64,000 nucleotides of DNA from Musa acuminata AAA Group (lineage: Eukaryota; Streptophyta; Magnoliopsida; Zingiberales; Musaceae), in the NCBI RefSeq assembly GCF_036884655.1, contig NC_088355.1, positions 37,934,501 through 37,998,500 on the forward strand, read 5' to 3'. The translations under genes and the position numbers were made by a program. Positions within the stretch are counted from its first letter, which is position 1; every line of letters begins with the position of its first letter. This document shows positions 20,341-33,209 of this stretch, one piece after another. Below the pieces are notes generated by a model. That model had not been told where the DNA came from. It worked only from the letters and a program-made list of their open reading frames with translations, and did not search any database.

Positions 20341-23090
20341 TATTTAGAATTTTGAAACAACCGCAAAAGTCAACCAAAATAGGACAACCAAACCTATTAT
20401 AAGCCCTTTACATGCTATGTAAAGCATAAACAAAACCGAAAGACACGAATATACACGAGCATTATATTGAACCTTTTATTTACAATTTTGTCTGTGACAT
20501 TCTTCCACACTTATTCCTTCGATGTCCTCGTCGAAGCTTTTGCGGATGCTACATCTCTTCGCCTTTGTTAAATATTTAATCTTTTGCTCTAGTTGCAACA
20601 TGCCTCTTGACTCTCAATTGCTCTCCGTTATTGTTTTTTTAGTAGTTGAACTTTGATTCGTTATGCTACTTCAACCTACCAATGACTGACTTTAATATGA
20701 GGTTACCTAAGTTATGGTGATCCTTGTTAGTTCCTACGGATCCTCTTGACTCTCAACTGCTCTCCGCCATTGTTTTTTGAGTAGTTGAACTTTGATCCGC
20801 TATGCTACTTCAACCTGCCAATGACTTTGACTCTAATGTAGGGTTACCCAATTTATGATGATCCTTTTTAGTTCCTGCGGATCCTTTAGATGAAAGAAAA
20901 GATCTTTCTTGTTTTGCGCTAGTCTCTTAAATATCTCGCACCGATTGAACTAGGTAGATGCTTGTTGGAGCTTTAATAAGCATCGATTCACCGACTTTGA
21001 AAATTTTGAAGTCTTTCGTATGTAAAATGTCCATCAATTCCTCTTCCACTTAGTTATTGCCTCAAAGTATGTCCTCATCACTTTTACTTTCGATTAGTAT
21101 TTTGTTGAAAAATAAAGCGGACAATCTACTCTCGGTAGCATCAATCACCATTTATGAGGATTTGACAATTGTTATCTTCCACTAAGTTTTTTCGAAGGGT
21201 CTTTGAACCTATGTAGAGCTCCTCCTCTGCTATATAAATAAGAGAACTGAGATACTCAGTTTTACCCATTTTCTTAAGAGTTAAGAAGACAAAGGTTATT
21301 TACTATGCTTGCCTCCTCGAGTATTATACTTCATGTATCAAAAGGGTTATACTTCATACACCCGAAGTATTTGTACTCCTTGCATTGAGTTATCTACTGC
21401 AATTCACCTTCTCATTACCATCGAACTTTTGGAATGCAAAAAAGTCTTGGAGTAAAATTTTACCCTAACTTGGAGCAAATCTGTAATAGTTTTGGTCGCC
21501 TTTGGGATTGTACCATCTTCTTTATCATTTCTATCATCTACTCCTCTAAAAAGAAAAGGTATAGCATTGCATACTGCCTATTTTGTTCATTAGTCAAGCA
21601 CTCATATATCGACCCAAAGTCTCTTACTTTCAGCTATTTTGATAAGAAGCTCGTTGACACTAATCTTTCGAAGTACCTTGGTCTTTGCTTTTCAACCTTG
21701 CCTCAGTACTTAGAATTTGTCTTTACATTATCCACCTCCTCAGCCTCTTTTATGACTAAGCACTCTCCCTTCATGAGACAATGGATCGATGACTCTATGA
21801 AAATTCCACTTCTGCAATACCATGGCACTACCATGCTTATGGCCTTGCTATCCGTCACCTCATATTTGCATCCCTTACTTCACGATTGATAAATATATCT
21901 CTGCAATACTATGACACTCCTCCGAGTCCACATCCGTTCTAATTAATACTTGGTTTTGGGTAGCTAAGTCCCTTTAGACTCGTTGCCACTTCTTCGCCCA
22001 TTTTGACCACCTGCTTTAACACCTCTGTGTTCTCTGAGTAATTTCTCTTAATCGATAGAAAGATAAATTACAACTTTCATGCATCGCCTCTGTTATCATG
22101 TTATAGGGCTTGTGTCAATTCTATTCTCCTTTGTGTCCTTGGTAGCAACATTCGTTTACTCGATCTTGTCCTCTGATTTCTTGGGCTCTCTTAAACGAAT
22201 ATGAGCTCTAGAATAGTCCAACTCTCCAACCACTTCGATCATATATTTGTATGACCACGTCCCCTTCATGGGGCTACTTGCATTTGAAATTCTCTTTCGG
22301 TGGTATACAACCCTCGTATGCTTTCATCCATTGCAAAATTCAAAGATAAGATTTATCTTTGTGGTATCATGTCATTCATTCCTTGAATCCATAGTCCTTA
22401 TTGTCATTATGTTGCTTACTAAAGTGATGCTCTCAATAGCTCTAGATCATACCTTTGTATGATCAAATCCCTCATGAGACTTGTCCTGTGTGTTTTGCAT
22501 TGCCTCAAACTATTTCACCATAATTTGTTATAATATATTGTCTTCTGGTGATATCTCTATTGCATTCTGATCCTTATGGGATAAACTCTACGATTGCTCT
22601 ATATGTGGCCTTTACTGGCACATCGTAAGGCCTCCACCACCTCCGATTGTGTTCGCTCCTTTGACAATCGACTTTTATCCACCTACTCTCGTGTCACACT
22701 CGGACGAAGCGTAGCTTTAGGATAGTTTGTCAACTAGCAGCTCTTGAAGTCCACTAACTTACTAAAATTGATACGCCATTATCTATATCTTGGGTTCTTG
22801 CCCCCAACATAATCTTCGTTATACACTGTTTCCTTCGTGGCAACTCAAATAGTAACACTGTGACATATGACATGTTCTTCAAAAGTACATGCCTTCATAT
22901 CCTCTTGCCTTGTGCCGAGGCTTTCCGACCTCAACTTTATCTCTGCAAGTTGAGTCATCTTAGTTCCACCATCAAATGCTTTGCCGAAATAAGGTATATG
23001 TGCCTAGAAGCTCTCTTCGACTTTGGCACAATGCAAGATAAGTCCGCTCCATTAGATTGAGAGACTCAGGAAATAACATGATCTCGCTCT
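20340..23090. mobile_element. Degenerate retrotransposon-like tract
   Basis: This block differs from its surroundings: less A/T-homopolymeric, rich in CTTCG/TCGAAG words and pyrimidine-rich phrases typical of the non-coding or decayed parts of plant gypsy-type elements. The longest frame, 21434-21889 (151 codons), has no recognisable gag, protease, RT or integrase motif. I could not find a matching pair of LTRs or a target-site duplication by eye. The assignment rests on texture and recollection of similar plant repeats, so treat it as tentative. Confidence 0.4.
20605..20884. repeat. Tandem duplication, unit about 139 bp, two copies
   Basis: Copy 1 is 20605-20743 and copy 2 is 20744-20884. 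Both start TCTTGACTCTCAA and end CGGATCC, with about a dozen differences between them. It lies within the degenerate repeat tract. Confidence 0.88.
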
Positions 23091-23096
23091 TGTCTT

Positions 23097-23236
23097 TGTA
23101 AAAATTAGTATCATTGACCCCAATCCAAATAAAGCTTTGTGTCTCTATTTAATATTTCAGTTTTGTTGTAAAAATTAGTATCATTGACCTCAATCCAAAT
23201 AAAGCTTTGTGTCTCTATTTAATATTTCAGTTTTGT
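23097..23236. repeat. Near-perfect 70-bp tandem duplication
   Basis: Copy 1 (23097-23166) and copy 2 (23167-23236) are identical apart from one C/T difference (GACCCCAA against GACCTCAA). It must be very recent, or it could be an assembly artefact. Confidence 0.93.
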
Positions 23237-23239
23237 ATG

Positions 23240-23855
23240 CCGACTCACTTCGTATGGTTTGGACATTTTAACTTGGCAACTAGTAGATTTATATGTGGAC
23301 ATGTTTCATTATGTCAACTGGTAAAGTTATTGATTCTGGAGGATTGGTTGTATGAAAAACATTTGCATGAAAATGGGATGATTGATTCTTTGGTTTGTTA
23401 CATATGAGAAAATTCATATGGTTGCCCTATTATAAATATAAACATCATCCATGAGTTGCAAGTATTCCATGATCATTAAAAATGTGTCCACAAACAAACA
23501 CTGACCTTTCTGCAAGTATTTGAGGAACACAGGCTACACCATGGTCATCACCATTTATGTGTGTTGAACTTGATGTTGACATGAGCAGCATTGTTCTAAG
23601 TATTCATATGTCTTGAACAAAATCTCACACAAGGCTGCTGGCAAACAAGCTGCAGCACAAAATAATGTTAAATCCTGTCATTACACTGCATGCTTCTCTA
23701 AATTTCTGCTGCAAGAGTTGTGTGGTTCTGCCACTCGGTAAGCATAAATCCTCACCAATCAGGCCTTTGTTGTGTCATCTCCTAACCCACAAAACCTTTC
23801 CACCCAGCAATTAGTGTCAACATGAACAAAGTTATGCAGTTGTCATTCTCTATCA
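23240..23855. other. 3' flank of TPST and junction with the repeat tract
   Basis: The part nearest 23,855 is the expected TPST 3' UTR. No other gene is seen; a 66-codon plus-strand frame at 23207-23407 has no domain. Confidence 0.5.
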
Positions 23856-26800
23856 CTATATCTTAAGTTTTTCGGTTCTTCTGCTTGTAGTTGTGGCCAG
23901 CACGATAAGAACGATAATCATGAGCAACGCAATGGCTAAGAAGAGCCTCCATGGTAAACATCTGTAGAAGCTGCCAGAAGCAGCCTTCTGCGGTTCCTGC
24001 AGCATCAGCAATAAGATCTATTGTCAGCCCAACTTTGCAACGTCGATATTATTACAAGTTGTACTCAGGCTTCTTTATCTTTTTCTGCACATAGAATGTT
24101 GCTGATAAGTTAAGATGCATCAAATCAAGCCGTATGAAGTATGAACTACCAGCAGAAACAAGCACAAGTTTCAGAAAACTATCAGCTAATAAAGATATAA
24201 GCCTCTCAAGGAAATTGAAATCTCGCTCTAATTGAAACAAGAGAATGGCTCTCAATGAATAAACTACAAGAAATAATACAACGACCTAAATATTTAATTG
24301 CAATGGGTAAGATATGCACTTCTTCAAGAATTGGAATTACAAGCTAACAGAAAAATCAACAAATGCATAGAGCATAATGAATATTAACAAGCAATCATGA
24401 GCTAAATATTTCTGAATAATAGATAAGATACTTCAAGTACTACTCAATGATGAATTCATAAATAATATAAAAAGAAATTAACTTGGAGGATATCACAAGC
24501 ATCCCATGCCTGAACCAAGAAGCAACCAGAACAATTAGTGCTCTCTTTGGAGTCTCAGCCCTAAATGTATATTGGTAGATACATGATCCCTGTATTCCTT
24601 TGACTTTGCATAACAGTAAATCATCTGTTTACTATATTTAATTTTGCTTCCTCATCAATTTTATGATGCATGAGTTCATAGTTGCTTAAGGACCCTTTTT
24701 ACCAGAGTTACTTGATCTCTCAGAGATATTTGTTCTAATACAGGTAATCCAAAGCCATAATTGTGGTGATTAACTATTTCTAAGTTGTAATTGTTTTAAA
24801 GGATTCAATGATGCTCCATTAAAGTATGTTTACATTTGAAGTATTAATCAGTGATCTTATTGTATATTAAACCTTCAGTTGTATTCAATAAAAATAGATG
24901 CATGCCATGTTCCCTCATCCATTAGTCTGATGTGAGTTGAGGATTTATATTTGACCCTCAAAACAATGATTCAGGGTTGAGGATTTGCATTGAGTCCCAT
25001 GTGAAATTATTTTGGCTGAAGGCCTGCATCATCTTGAAAGAGATACCATTGGGTTTTCATACAGATCACAGAAATATCAAAACATTTTCACACCGCCAAA
25101 CTTTCCACTTAAAATTTGCATCTTCAAGGTGTAAACCAGAATTCAATTAATTTGCACTGAAATATAGGAGGATATACATGAAATTTCCACCTTTCTCTAT
25201 CTTGAACACTCTATTTTCTATGTTCTCGCTAAAATATATTTAAAATCTATTTTCTCACTACAACAAGGTAGCTGGAAATGGAATCTCAAAGGACTAACAT
25301 ATTTTTTTAAGCCTCACTGTATAATAAATAAAACCCACTGTTTAAGACTAACCACTTCAGCCATCAGGTCTCCATCTGGTTGAACAAAAATGTCTTCAGC
25401 ATTTTGCATGAGATGTTTTTGCTGCAGCATGAATATATTTTGAGCATGTTTGTAAAGTTCCACATCAAGATTGTTCAGATATTGGATTTGCTGCAGAACC
25501 GTCATAGGAACAGAAACGCGTGCCTGAAAATCCAATTTACTTGCTGATCAGCACATGGATATCTGAAGCACCTTATCCCATTTTAGTCATGGCGTGAATA
25601 ATACACCTAATCAAGAAACTAGCACATGAAAACTTTAGGAAATGCTTGTTTGTTGCATAACAACCCGACAGGATAATAAAATAAAGAGCATAAAATAACC
25701 CAATTTTGACTCCAACATAAGTACTCAGAGTGATTAAATATTCTAATAATAGGTGATGATCAAAGTAAAACAACACTCTATAAAGAAATAGAGAAGTGAT
25801 TCTATGTATGGATGTCGGACACAAATATGGTTCTTAGAGTCTTACATGGCTAATATTCTAGTTTTGGTTTTGGAGATAAAAAGGTTCAAATTCAAGACAG
25901 CCACAGAGATACAGTTGCAAATTAAAAAATGATATACATTAAAATATTTTGAAAATTAGTCATCATGACAATATATATACAAAAACATATTCAACTATTT
26001 TAGAGTATGTTCAATTTGTCTCTTTTGTATTCTCTTTTACTTCTATTTGTTTCTCTTGTTTTCTTCTCTCTCTTCTCTTTCTTCTCATCAAAGAATGACT
26101 GAAATGTTGGAAACAAATCTTTTTTCATAAGGACTATGGGATAAGAAGAACCATAGGATTCGAATCCCACGACTGACAGGATCCAATAAATGAGGAGGTT
26201 TTACTTCTTCCGGTTATCTCTCACCTTATTTCTCTCAGGCCCCTTCTCGTCCGACCTTTTCTCACTCATTTGCTCTCAAATAATGCCAACAGCAACAAGA
26301 GAAAGTGACTGGAGGTGTGCATGATGCTCCTTTTCCCTTCTTCCGCCTCTAATTTTTATTCTTTTCCATCTTCTTCCCTCCTCTTATTCTTCTTCTCCAC
26401 CATGTGGAATCAACTAAGAATCATTTGGAATATTGTACATTGTGTCAACATAGGCTCAGAGGGGAATATTGCCTGGTCCAAGCACCATAGCAAAAAAGTA
26501 CAAACCTGGAAATATATTAATGGGATAAATCCATGTCCACCTGCAATTAAGATCCCATTTACAGGCAGTAACAGTATACTCCAAATTCCAACTTCAACGG
26601 CCTCAACCCAACCCCACCCCTGAACCACATTTGCTTTATAGTGTATAGCATTTCCTATGCCTTTTAATAATGCTAAGAGATTTCAATAAAAGTTTTAAGT
26701 TGTTGAATAATAGAACATGCGTGAAAAAGAAATTCCTGAATGTGAAAGAGCAACGTAACTCATCATAAGATGCTATTTAGAGAAGTAAAACACCCATTAT

Positions 26801-29800
26801 TACTACTAAAGATTCAATGGCAGAAGGTCTTTTCACCATCTTCTGAACATATAAATAGTTACTTAACTGGCACCAATAAAATCTACACATCAAACTTGAG
26901 ACCTTTGCAATTGGTAGTATTATGCCAGACAACTGTGTACAAAAAGGAATATGAGACAAAATGCAAAAACAAAACATATTGTGGGTAACCAGTTTTTAGG
27001 CACTTGCAATTGCCAAGGAAATATGAATCAAAAGAACCACTATATCTATGTCCAGGCTATTTCTGTTGTTCTTGGCTCCCTAGAAAATAGCAATTACAGT
27101 AAATAACTAAAGATGACTGGTTACGAAGTATAGGAGTGTAGGAGAGAAATTTTTTAACCGAGTACCCGACTGAAAGTATTTGACAACTGATCTTCAATAT
27201 CATGTCAGTTCATGGGAACTTGCACCAATATGCACAAATTAGTGAACACAATGAAACATTAAGAAAGGTGTAAGTGAACAATAATAATTCAGAACTTCTT
27301 ACTATCTCCCGCAGCCTACCTGCTTTGAGAAGTTTACAGGAGCAACCCTTTTCAGAGACATAGTACGGCGAGATGCTTGAGATTTTCGTAAAGTAGAAAT
27401 GCATGATTCATAGATCTCCATCAATGTTCCAACCGACATCTGACAGTAATGAAGATATTACTCGTGCAGAACAAAGAACAACAAGCCAACAAAAATCTGA
27501 AACTAATAATCTAATAAAGAAATGAAACAAAAGGTATCAAGTCCATGATTCAATAATAAAAAAGAGCAAAATTTTAATCAAATTAAACTTTATAAATGGT
27601 ATTACATTTTCTCTTGTCGGTTCAAAATGTGTTGGAGAAGGAACTTCACTGTCTTTTCTAATGTTGGTGCTACCTTGTCACAAAAACAAGGCATGTAATA
27701 GCTTCATAAATAATCATTATAAGTAATAAAGTGGCTCTATGAAGAATTACCGCAAACTGGTTTGACCCCTTAGCTTTGGGATCTGGAAAAGAAGTTGGTT
27801 CTGCAAATAAGATTAAAAATGAATAAGAGTTTCCAAGTGTTTTTGCCCTTCTAAAGTCATTTATACAACAAGAATTAGCACAACAAGACAAGTGAAGAAT
27901 GTGTTGCTATAACCCAGACAAATTTTTTGGTCGGAAGTTATTTGGCCAATGGTGGCTTTTTTTTCCATTATTTGAGCAAGTAATCAGCTAGGAGAGAAAA
28001 GGGCTCACAATGGACACAATATTATACCTTATGCTATATCAGGACTTGCATCTTTTGAATCTCACGTAGTTTAATTGTCCTCACATGACAGCATGTGTCA
28101 AGTGATATGAGTAGCACGATATAAAGCACGGTGCATATAAAATAAATACGAAAGCAGTGATACTTCATGATTAACAGTAAGAATCAAGTCTTCAGTATAC
28201 CAGTTTTGTTGGATATTGCCTGCTTGAAATCAGAGTTCAAGGCTTCTGACTGGGAGAGAACTTGTGCTCCAACCAATTTAGCAAACATGGTGGCAGATTT
28301 CTTGTGCTCTTCAGTGAGGCCAACATATAGCATATGATTCAACCTACGCTGTAGCATTTAGAAGCTGCGACTACTAGTCAAAACAAAGAATGATGTGCAT
28401 AAATCACAGTAGTATGCAATGAAATCTGGCCTCAGTTAAGTGCACCTTTGCAACTTCAAGTATAAAATGGCCAAGTTCTGGGTGTTTCTGTACACAATTA
28501 CGCACATCATGTGAATCTACCGTATATGAGTTGTTCGTTAGTCCTGCTACCTGTTGTATGACTTTGTTAAAATGAAATCATATGTTGACATTACATTAAA
28601 ATCTCAGGAAATGAAATTTAACAAGGACTGTTCCACATCCAGTTAATGGTACAATGTGGATATCACCTGACACATTACCTGAATGGAATCCACAGAAGCA
28701 GTTGGAACAAAATATAACATATTGAAATAATGAATGTATCACAAAGTTGACATAAGTCAAATGAGAACTGAAAGCAAAAAGAGGAATATATTTTGAGATC
28801 TAAAAAACAGCTTTAGTAACAAAAACTGCAAGTCAAAGGCTTGATCAATAGACGGACTTAAAGATCAAGAAATTAAAGTTACATCTATTAATATAATAGA
28901 AATTTTCTTTTTGTGTCAGGACTGCAGGGTGTTTAATTTTTCTTCTCTTTTGCATTTTTTTATAATTTAACAGACAAAGCATCTTCATCCAAAAATAAAT
29001 TTAACAATAGTTTTTGCCTAAAAAACCTTTGGACTGTGCATCCAAACAAGTTAAAGCAGACAGAGTTCATCATTACATTACCAATATAATCTAATTAGTC
29101 TTAAAATTATCATCACCATGAAGTCCCTTCAATTCTCAGAACAGTAAGAACACAAAACCAAGTATAATCTACAAAAGGTACTTAAGTTGAAGCAATTTGA
29201 TCTATATCAATTCTTGAATTCTTCCTTTTTTTGGGAAAAGCAACACCTTGATGATCCCTATATCTATATGCAACAAAATTTTTAACTAAATATAAATAAA
29301 ACAAAAGAATGCCTTCTGTGAAAAAACAAAAGTGAAAATTTAGCTACATTTTTCATGAGCAGGAATACTGCCCTATTTGTGTTGCACTAGTTGTAAAGGG
29401 AAATTCTCTGAAAAAAGAGGTAAAGATGAATCGCACTTGAAAAGTTGCTCCGTTGTGAATGATCTCATGAGCCATGGGATCATTAATGAACTCATGTAGG
29501 GGCATGACAATCTCTTCCACGTCATAGGGATTGGTGATTTCTTTGATCTTTCTAGGTCTCCCAAGTTCTCTAGTATCCCTCTGTACACCATTTTGCTGAA
29601 AATGGTTAGAAAGAAATTATCAAGCATAAGCCAAGAGAAAGCTACATGAAGGCACCAACAGTTTGAGAATAAATACCCGGGCAAACAAGTCCTGGCTCAT
29701 CCAAGGAACTAGATATTTCCATGGCCATATATCCAATGTACTGACACCACGAGACTTGCGGCGTATTTGTCCAGACATCTTGGTTGCTGAAGTTAAATTT

Positions 29801-32553
29801 GGATGACCAAGAAATCTAGCTGCGACTTCCACAGAAAACTCATATGTGCTGAACACACGATCAACTGGATCCCTAAAGATTGTTACAACTGAGGTCCTAT
29901 CCTTAGGCAGTTTGGACAGCAAACTATAGTCATCATGAGTAACCATCAAACTGCAATTTGGTTTCCTAGATCATTGAGTTCAGCTATCAGTGTTAAGTAT
30001 CACAAGAAAAGTAAAACAGCCATTCTAAAAGCACACGTTTTAATTTAAAATTTTTTTATGTTTCGAGAATGATTTTCCACATATTCAGGTACTTGATAAA
30101 GTTTATGAAAAAGATATCACTCATGTATGGCCAAGTTAGATTTTAAAAGCCAGTGTGCTGATTTTCACCAAACAAAATAATTCAAGTAACTTATTTACAA
30201 AGGAATTATATCATGAAAAAAAATATAAACACAGGAAATTTCCAACACTGGCTTTGCTGATGAGATTTTAACAGATTATACTATTATGAATAAATGCTAA
30301 TAGTAACAATTTTTGGTTCTTGTTGCTTATCCATGCTGACCATCACAGATGTCTCACTTGCTATGTTAATATATGTTCATCTTATTCTTATTTGACTGAA
30401 CCCCTTCCTGCGCCCTGACAACTTGGATCTCTTATTCTGCTGAATACTATAAGGTTCCACTTGAAACAGTGGTGAACAAGTATGGCCTTGAAGACATAAT
30501 CATTTTTCATCATAATTGTTCAAAACCATATTCATAGTTATTACTGATTGGAAACCTGTACAAAGTACTCATCAGCTCTATGAAAAATTCCTCTTCAAAC
30601 TGGCCTCATAATACTTCATCTCCTTCACTGGATTTGTCAGGAATAAGAAGCATGCTTTAACCCGAGTCCTTGGCTATCTTCTATGGCTCACTGATTATAT
30701 GTATATCAGCCGTCACTGCAGGTTTCTCCAAATTTTTACGAGTAGACTTATTGTTCAGTCAACTTCTCCTCTCTATAGAGTCTCAAACGTAGTGGTGTCT
30801 GGCAGATTTCCTTAAAAAAGGCTCTCCAAAATTCCATAGTGCAGAATCCTTCCATCTCAATTATTTATCAATCACCTTGTCATTAAAATTTGATGGATAC
30901 TCTTGAACACTCCATCGCCTGATCACAATAATCATACCACTCATACACCCAACACAGTGTCATATCTTGAACTACCAACCCTTCAAACAAATTTTATCCC
31001 TTCTGCCAACTTATAGAATTTATACCATGCATCTTTAAATCCATCAGCAAGTTAGGAACATTCACAGTTAGTTGTTCTTTAAAGATGATCCACAATGATG
31101 CTTACTGCAAATATATTTCCTTATAAGTTATACCTGCATGTTATGGCCCTCATAGTTGCATGCTTAGTTCCGCAGAAATAGATTTACTTATTTTGGCCTA
31201 GACTATTTCAAGAAGCTTGCAAGTGAAATAGTAAGGAAGCATATTAACCACTAAAGAAAAAGCATCAAGCATCAAAGAAAACAACTGTGTGACAAAGTTT
31301 AGCCTATAGTTAAATTCCAATTACCAAGGATTAAGTAGAACTACCTTGGATCAAAATTTAATTTATCATAGGAACGAGGGCATTCCTGAGCACTTGTATA
31401 AAGCTTTCTCAAAAAGCTGTCAGTATGCAAGTACATATCAGCAAAAGGGCTTGATATAAGCAAAAACATGATCCCAATCAAGAAACAAGGAAATAAGAAC
31501 CCCACCAATGGAAGTATGTCCGTCCACCAGTTCTTGGAACATGCAGAAAAAACAGCAAATCCTTTAGTGTTAACTCGCCTTCTTTTGTTTTATCTTCACT
31601 TGAATATTCTGCCCAATTTCTGACAACACTTTCACAGTGGAAATAATCATCTTGTCCACAAGACACAAGTAATAAAGTTGATGCTGGCAACAAGTACAAG
31701 TTTTAATACCCATTAGTTGGTAAAGTGACCCTTCATGAAGTGATGAAGAAATCAAAATGTTGAAGATTTTTCAAATAAAAGTTTCAAGCAAAGCAATATT
31801 AAGTCTGATAGCTTGTGGATCTTACCAATTCATACTCGTACAATCTATCTTTTATAATTGACAAAGTCTGAAAAACATTCAAAACACACTCACCAAAACT
31901 AAAAGGCATAAATATTTCAGGCTATTCCATTTAGATGTTCATATATCGCATTAACAGTGAAAAAAAAAGAAAGCATAACTAATCTAGTTTTGCATGCACC
32001 ATGAAGGTAAAAGGTTCCACTAGAAAAATGTTGAAATGCGAGAAAAGGTACATGACATTACACTGTAAAAGAGTCCAAAGAGATCCAAAGCAAAAACCAG
32101 AAACCTCCTTTCAAGCAGTACCAGCTTTGCTGTCCAGACTTCAGGAGATAATGCATAACAAGACAGGGAATGCAGAAAGATAGCAAAGAGGCATTAACTT
32201 GGCAGGTGATACAAATGTAGTGCTAATATCCACAATTACAGAGAGCAAATGAGTGTATCAAGGAGATAAAACAAAACAAGACAGGAAATGTAGAATATAA
32301 TGAAGAGGCATGAATTGGTAGTTGATGCTACTGCAATGCTGTTATCCACAATTGGAGAAAGTGCAAGGGTGCAGCAATATAATTGAAGAGAAAACAACTC
32401 ATACTGGATGTAACACAAATTACAGCAAGAAATTGATGATAGTTTATAGAGATTATTATTCAGCAAGGTACAGTAAAAGACAACCAAACAATAAAACAAC
32501 ATACCCAAAGAGAGGACGATAATCAACATGTGATAGTTATAAATGAATGACAT
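23856..32553 (-). CDS. TPST: Tyrosylprotein sulfotransferase (plant TPST), 11 coding exons
   Basis: Minus-strand exons: 32553-32505, 31683-31506, 31416-31345, 29965-29677, 29595-29437, 28550-28446, 28348-28201, 27800-27751, 27439-27320, 25523-25353, 23996-23856. The joined frame is 1,482 nt (493 residues; Arabidopsis TPST has 500). The enzyme moves sulfate from PAPS to tyrosines of secreted peptides such as PSK, PSY, RGF and CIF in the Golgi. Visible features are a signal peptide (about 1-25), the PAPS-site-like HVPRTGG at 64-70, a second motif near FRDPVDRVFSTYEF, the family blocks STLDIWPWKYLVPW and LNNLDVELYKHA, and one C-terminal membrane helix (about 464-481) before a short basic tail. 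This type I layout is the plant form and is unlike animal TPST. The first exon was found from a signal-peptide frame ending in a GTATGT donor; ATG 32553 or in-frame ATG 32529 could start. An acceptor 15 nt downstream at exon 5 (base 29580) is an alternative. Confidence 0.92.
30330..31100. other. Intron 3 of TPST, segment of different composition
   Basis: Within the 1.4-kb intron between exons 3 and 4 (29966-31344), this stretch is less AT-skewed than the flanks, with many CTTC/CATC words on the plus strand, suggesting inserted repeat DNA. No long frame, terminal repeat or target duplication is evident by eye. Confidence 0.25.
31826..31867 (-). other. Possible 42-nt cassette exon with an in-frame stop in TPST intron 1
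   Basis: On the minus strand a pyrimidine-rich acceptor (GTTTTTTCAG) precedes 42 nt that end at a strong donor (TTG|GTAAGAT). Inclusion between coding exons 1 and 2 would give Asp-Phe-Val-Asn-Tyr-Lys-Arg and then a TAG stop just after the signal-peptide start. It could act as a poison exon or be a decoy. Supported only by splice-site quality. Confidence 0.35.
32143..32375. repeat. Diverged tandem duplication, unit about 118 bp, in TPST intron 1
   Basis: Copies begin AGGAGATAA at 32143 and 32261. They share CAAGACAGG, GAAGAGGCAT or CAAAGAGGCAT, and ATCCACAATT in order. The second copy lies about 130 bp from the first coding exon. Confidence 0.75.
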
Positions 32554-32674
32554 CCTTATTCCCTCATGTGACAATACCTACAGAAGAATAAAAAAAACAT
32601 AAAATCAAGGATTTTTTTTTAAAGATTAGAAAAAATAAAACATACCAGAAAGCAAGGATTGGGCTACCAGAAAG

Positions 32675-33168
32675 CAATATCATTTTGAATGATACCGCCC
32701 ATACCACGAGGTACGTACCGATCCACCAACAGACCGGTACGCGGTCCACCCGCTACCGGGCGATATCATCGATTGGGCTGTTTCCGCCTCGTTACCATCT
32801 GAAATCGAGGCGACATTGTCTCGTCACCCTGTTTTGCGCGGGGAGAAAAAACTGACCTCATTACCCTGTTTTGCACGGGGAGAAGAAACCAAACTCAGTT
32901 TCTTCTCCCCACACGGGCAAAAACACGAGGCGACGTCGCCTCATCGCCCTGTTTTGCACGAGGAGTTCTCCCTATGCGGGCAAAAACACGGGGCTATGTC
33001 ACCTCGTCGCCCTATTTTGTGCGGGGAGAAGAGACTTCTCTCATGCGGGCAGAAACATGAGGCAATGTCACCTCGTCACCCTGTTTTGCGTGAGGAGAAG
33101 GAAACCTCGGTTTCTTCTCCCCACGCGAGCAAAAACATGAGGCGACGTCACCTTTTTTATTTTCCTTA

Positions 33169-33209
<41 letters not shown>

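Noticed and set aside
21434..21889. 151-codon frame in the repeat-like tract, possible retroelement protein
   Set aside because: No gag zinc knuckle, protease, RT or integrase motif could be found, so it is not called as a CDS.
26150..26185. GGATTCGAATCCCACG, resembling a tRNA T-arm
   Set aside because: No acceptor stem, D-arm or anticodon arm can be folded from the 70 bases upstream; the match is only the palindrome ATTCGAAT.
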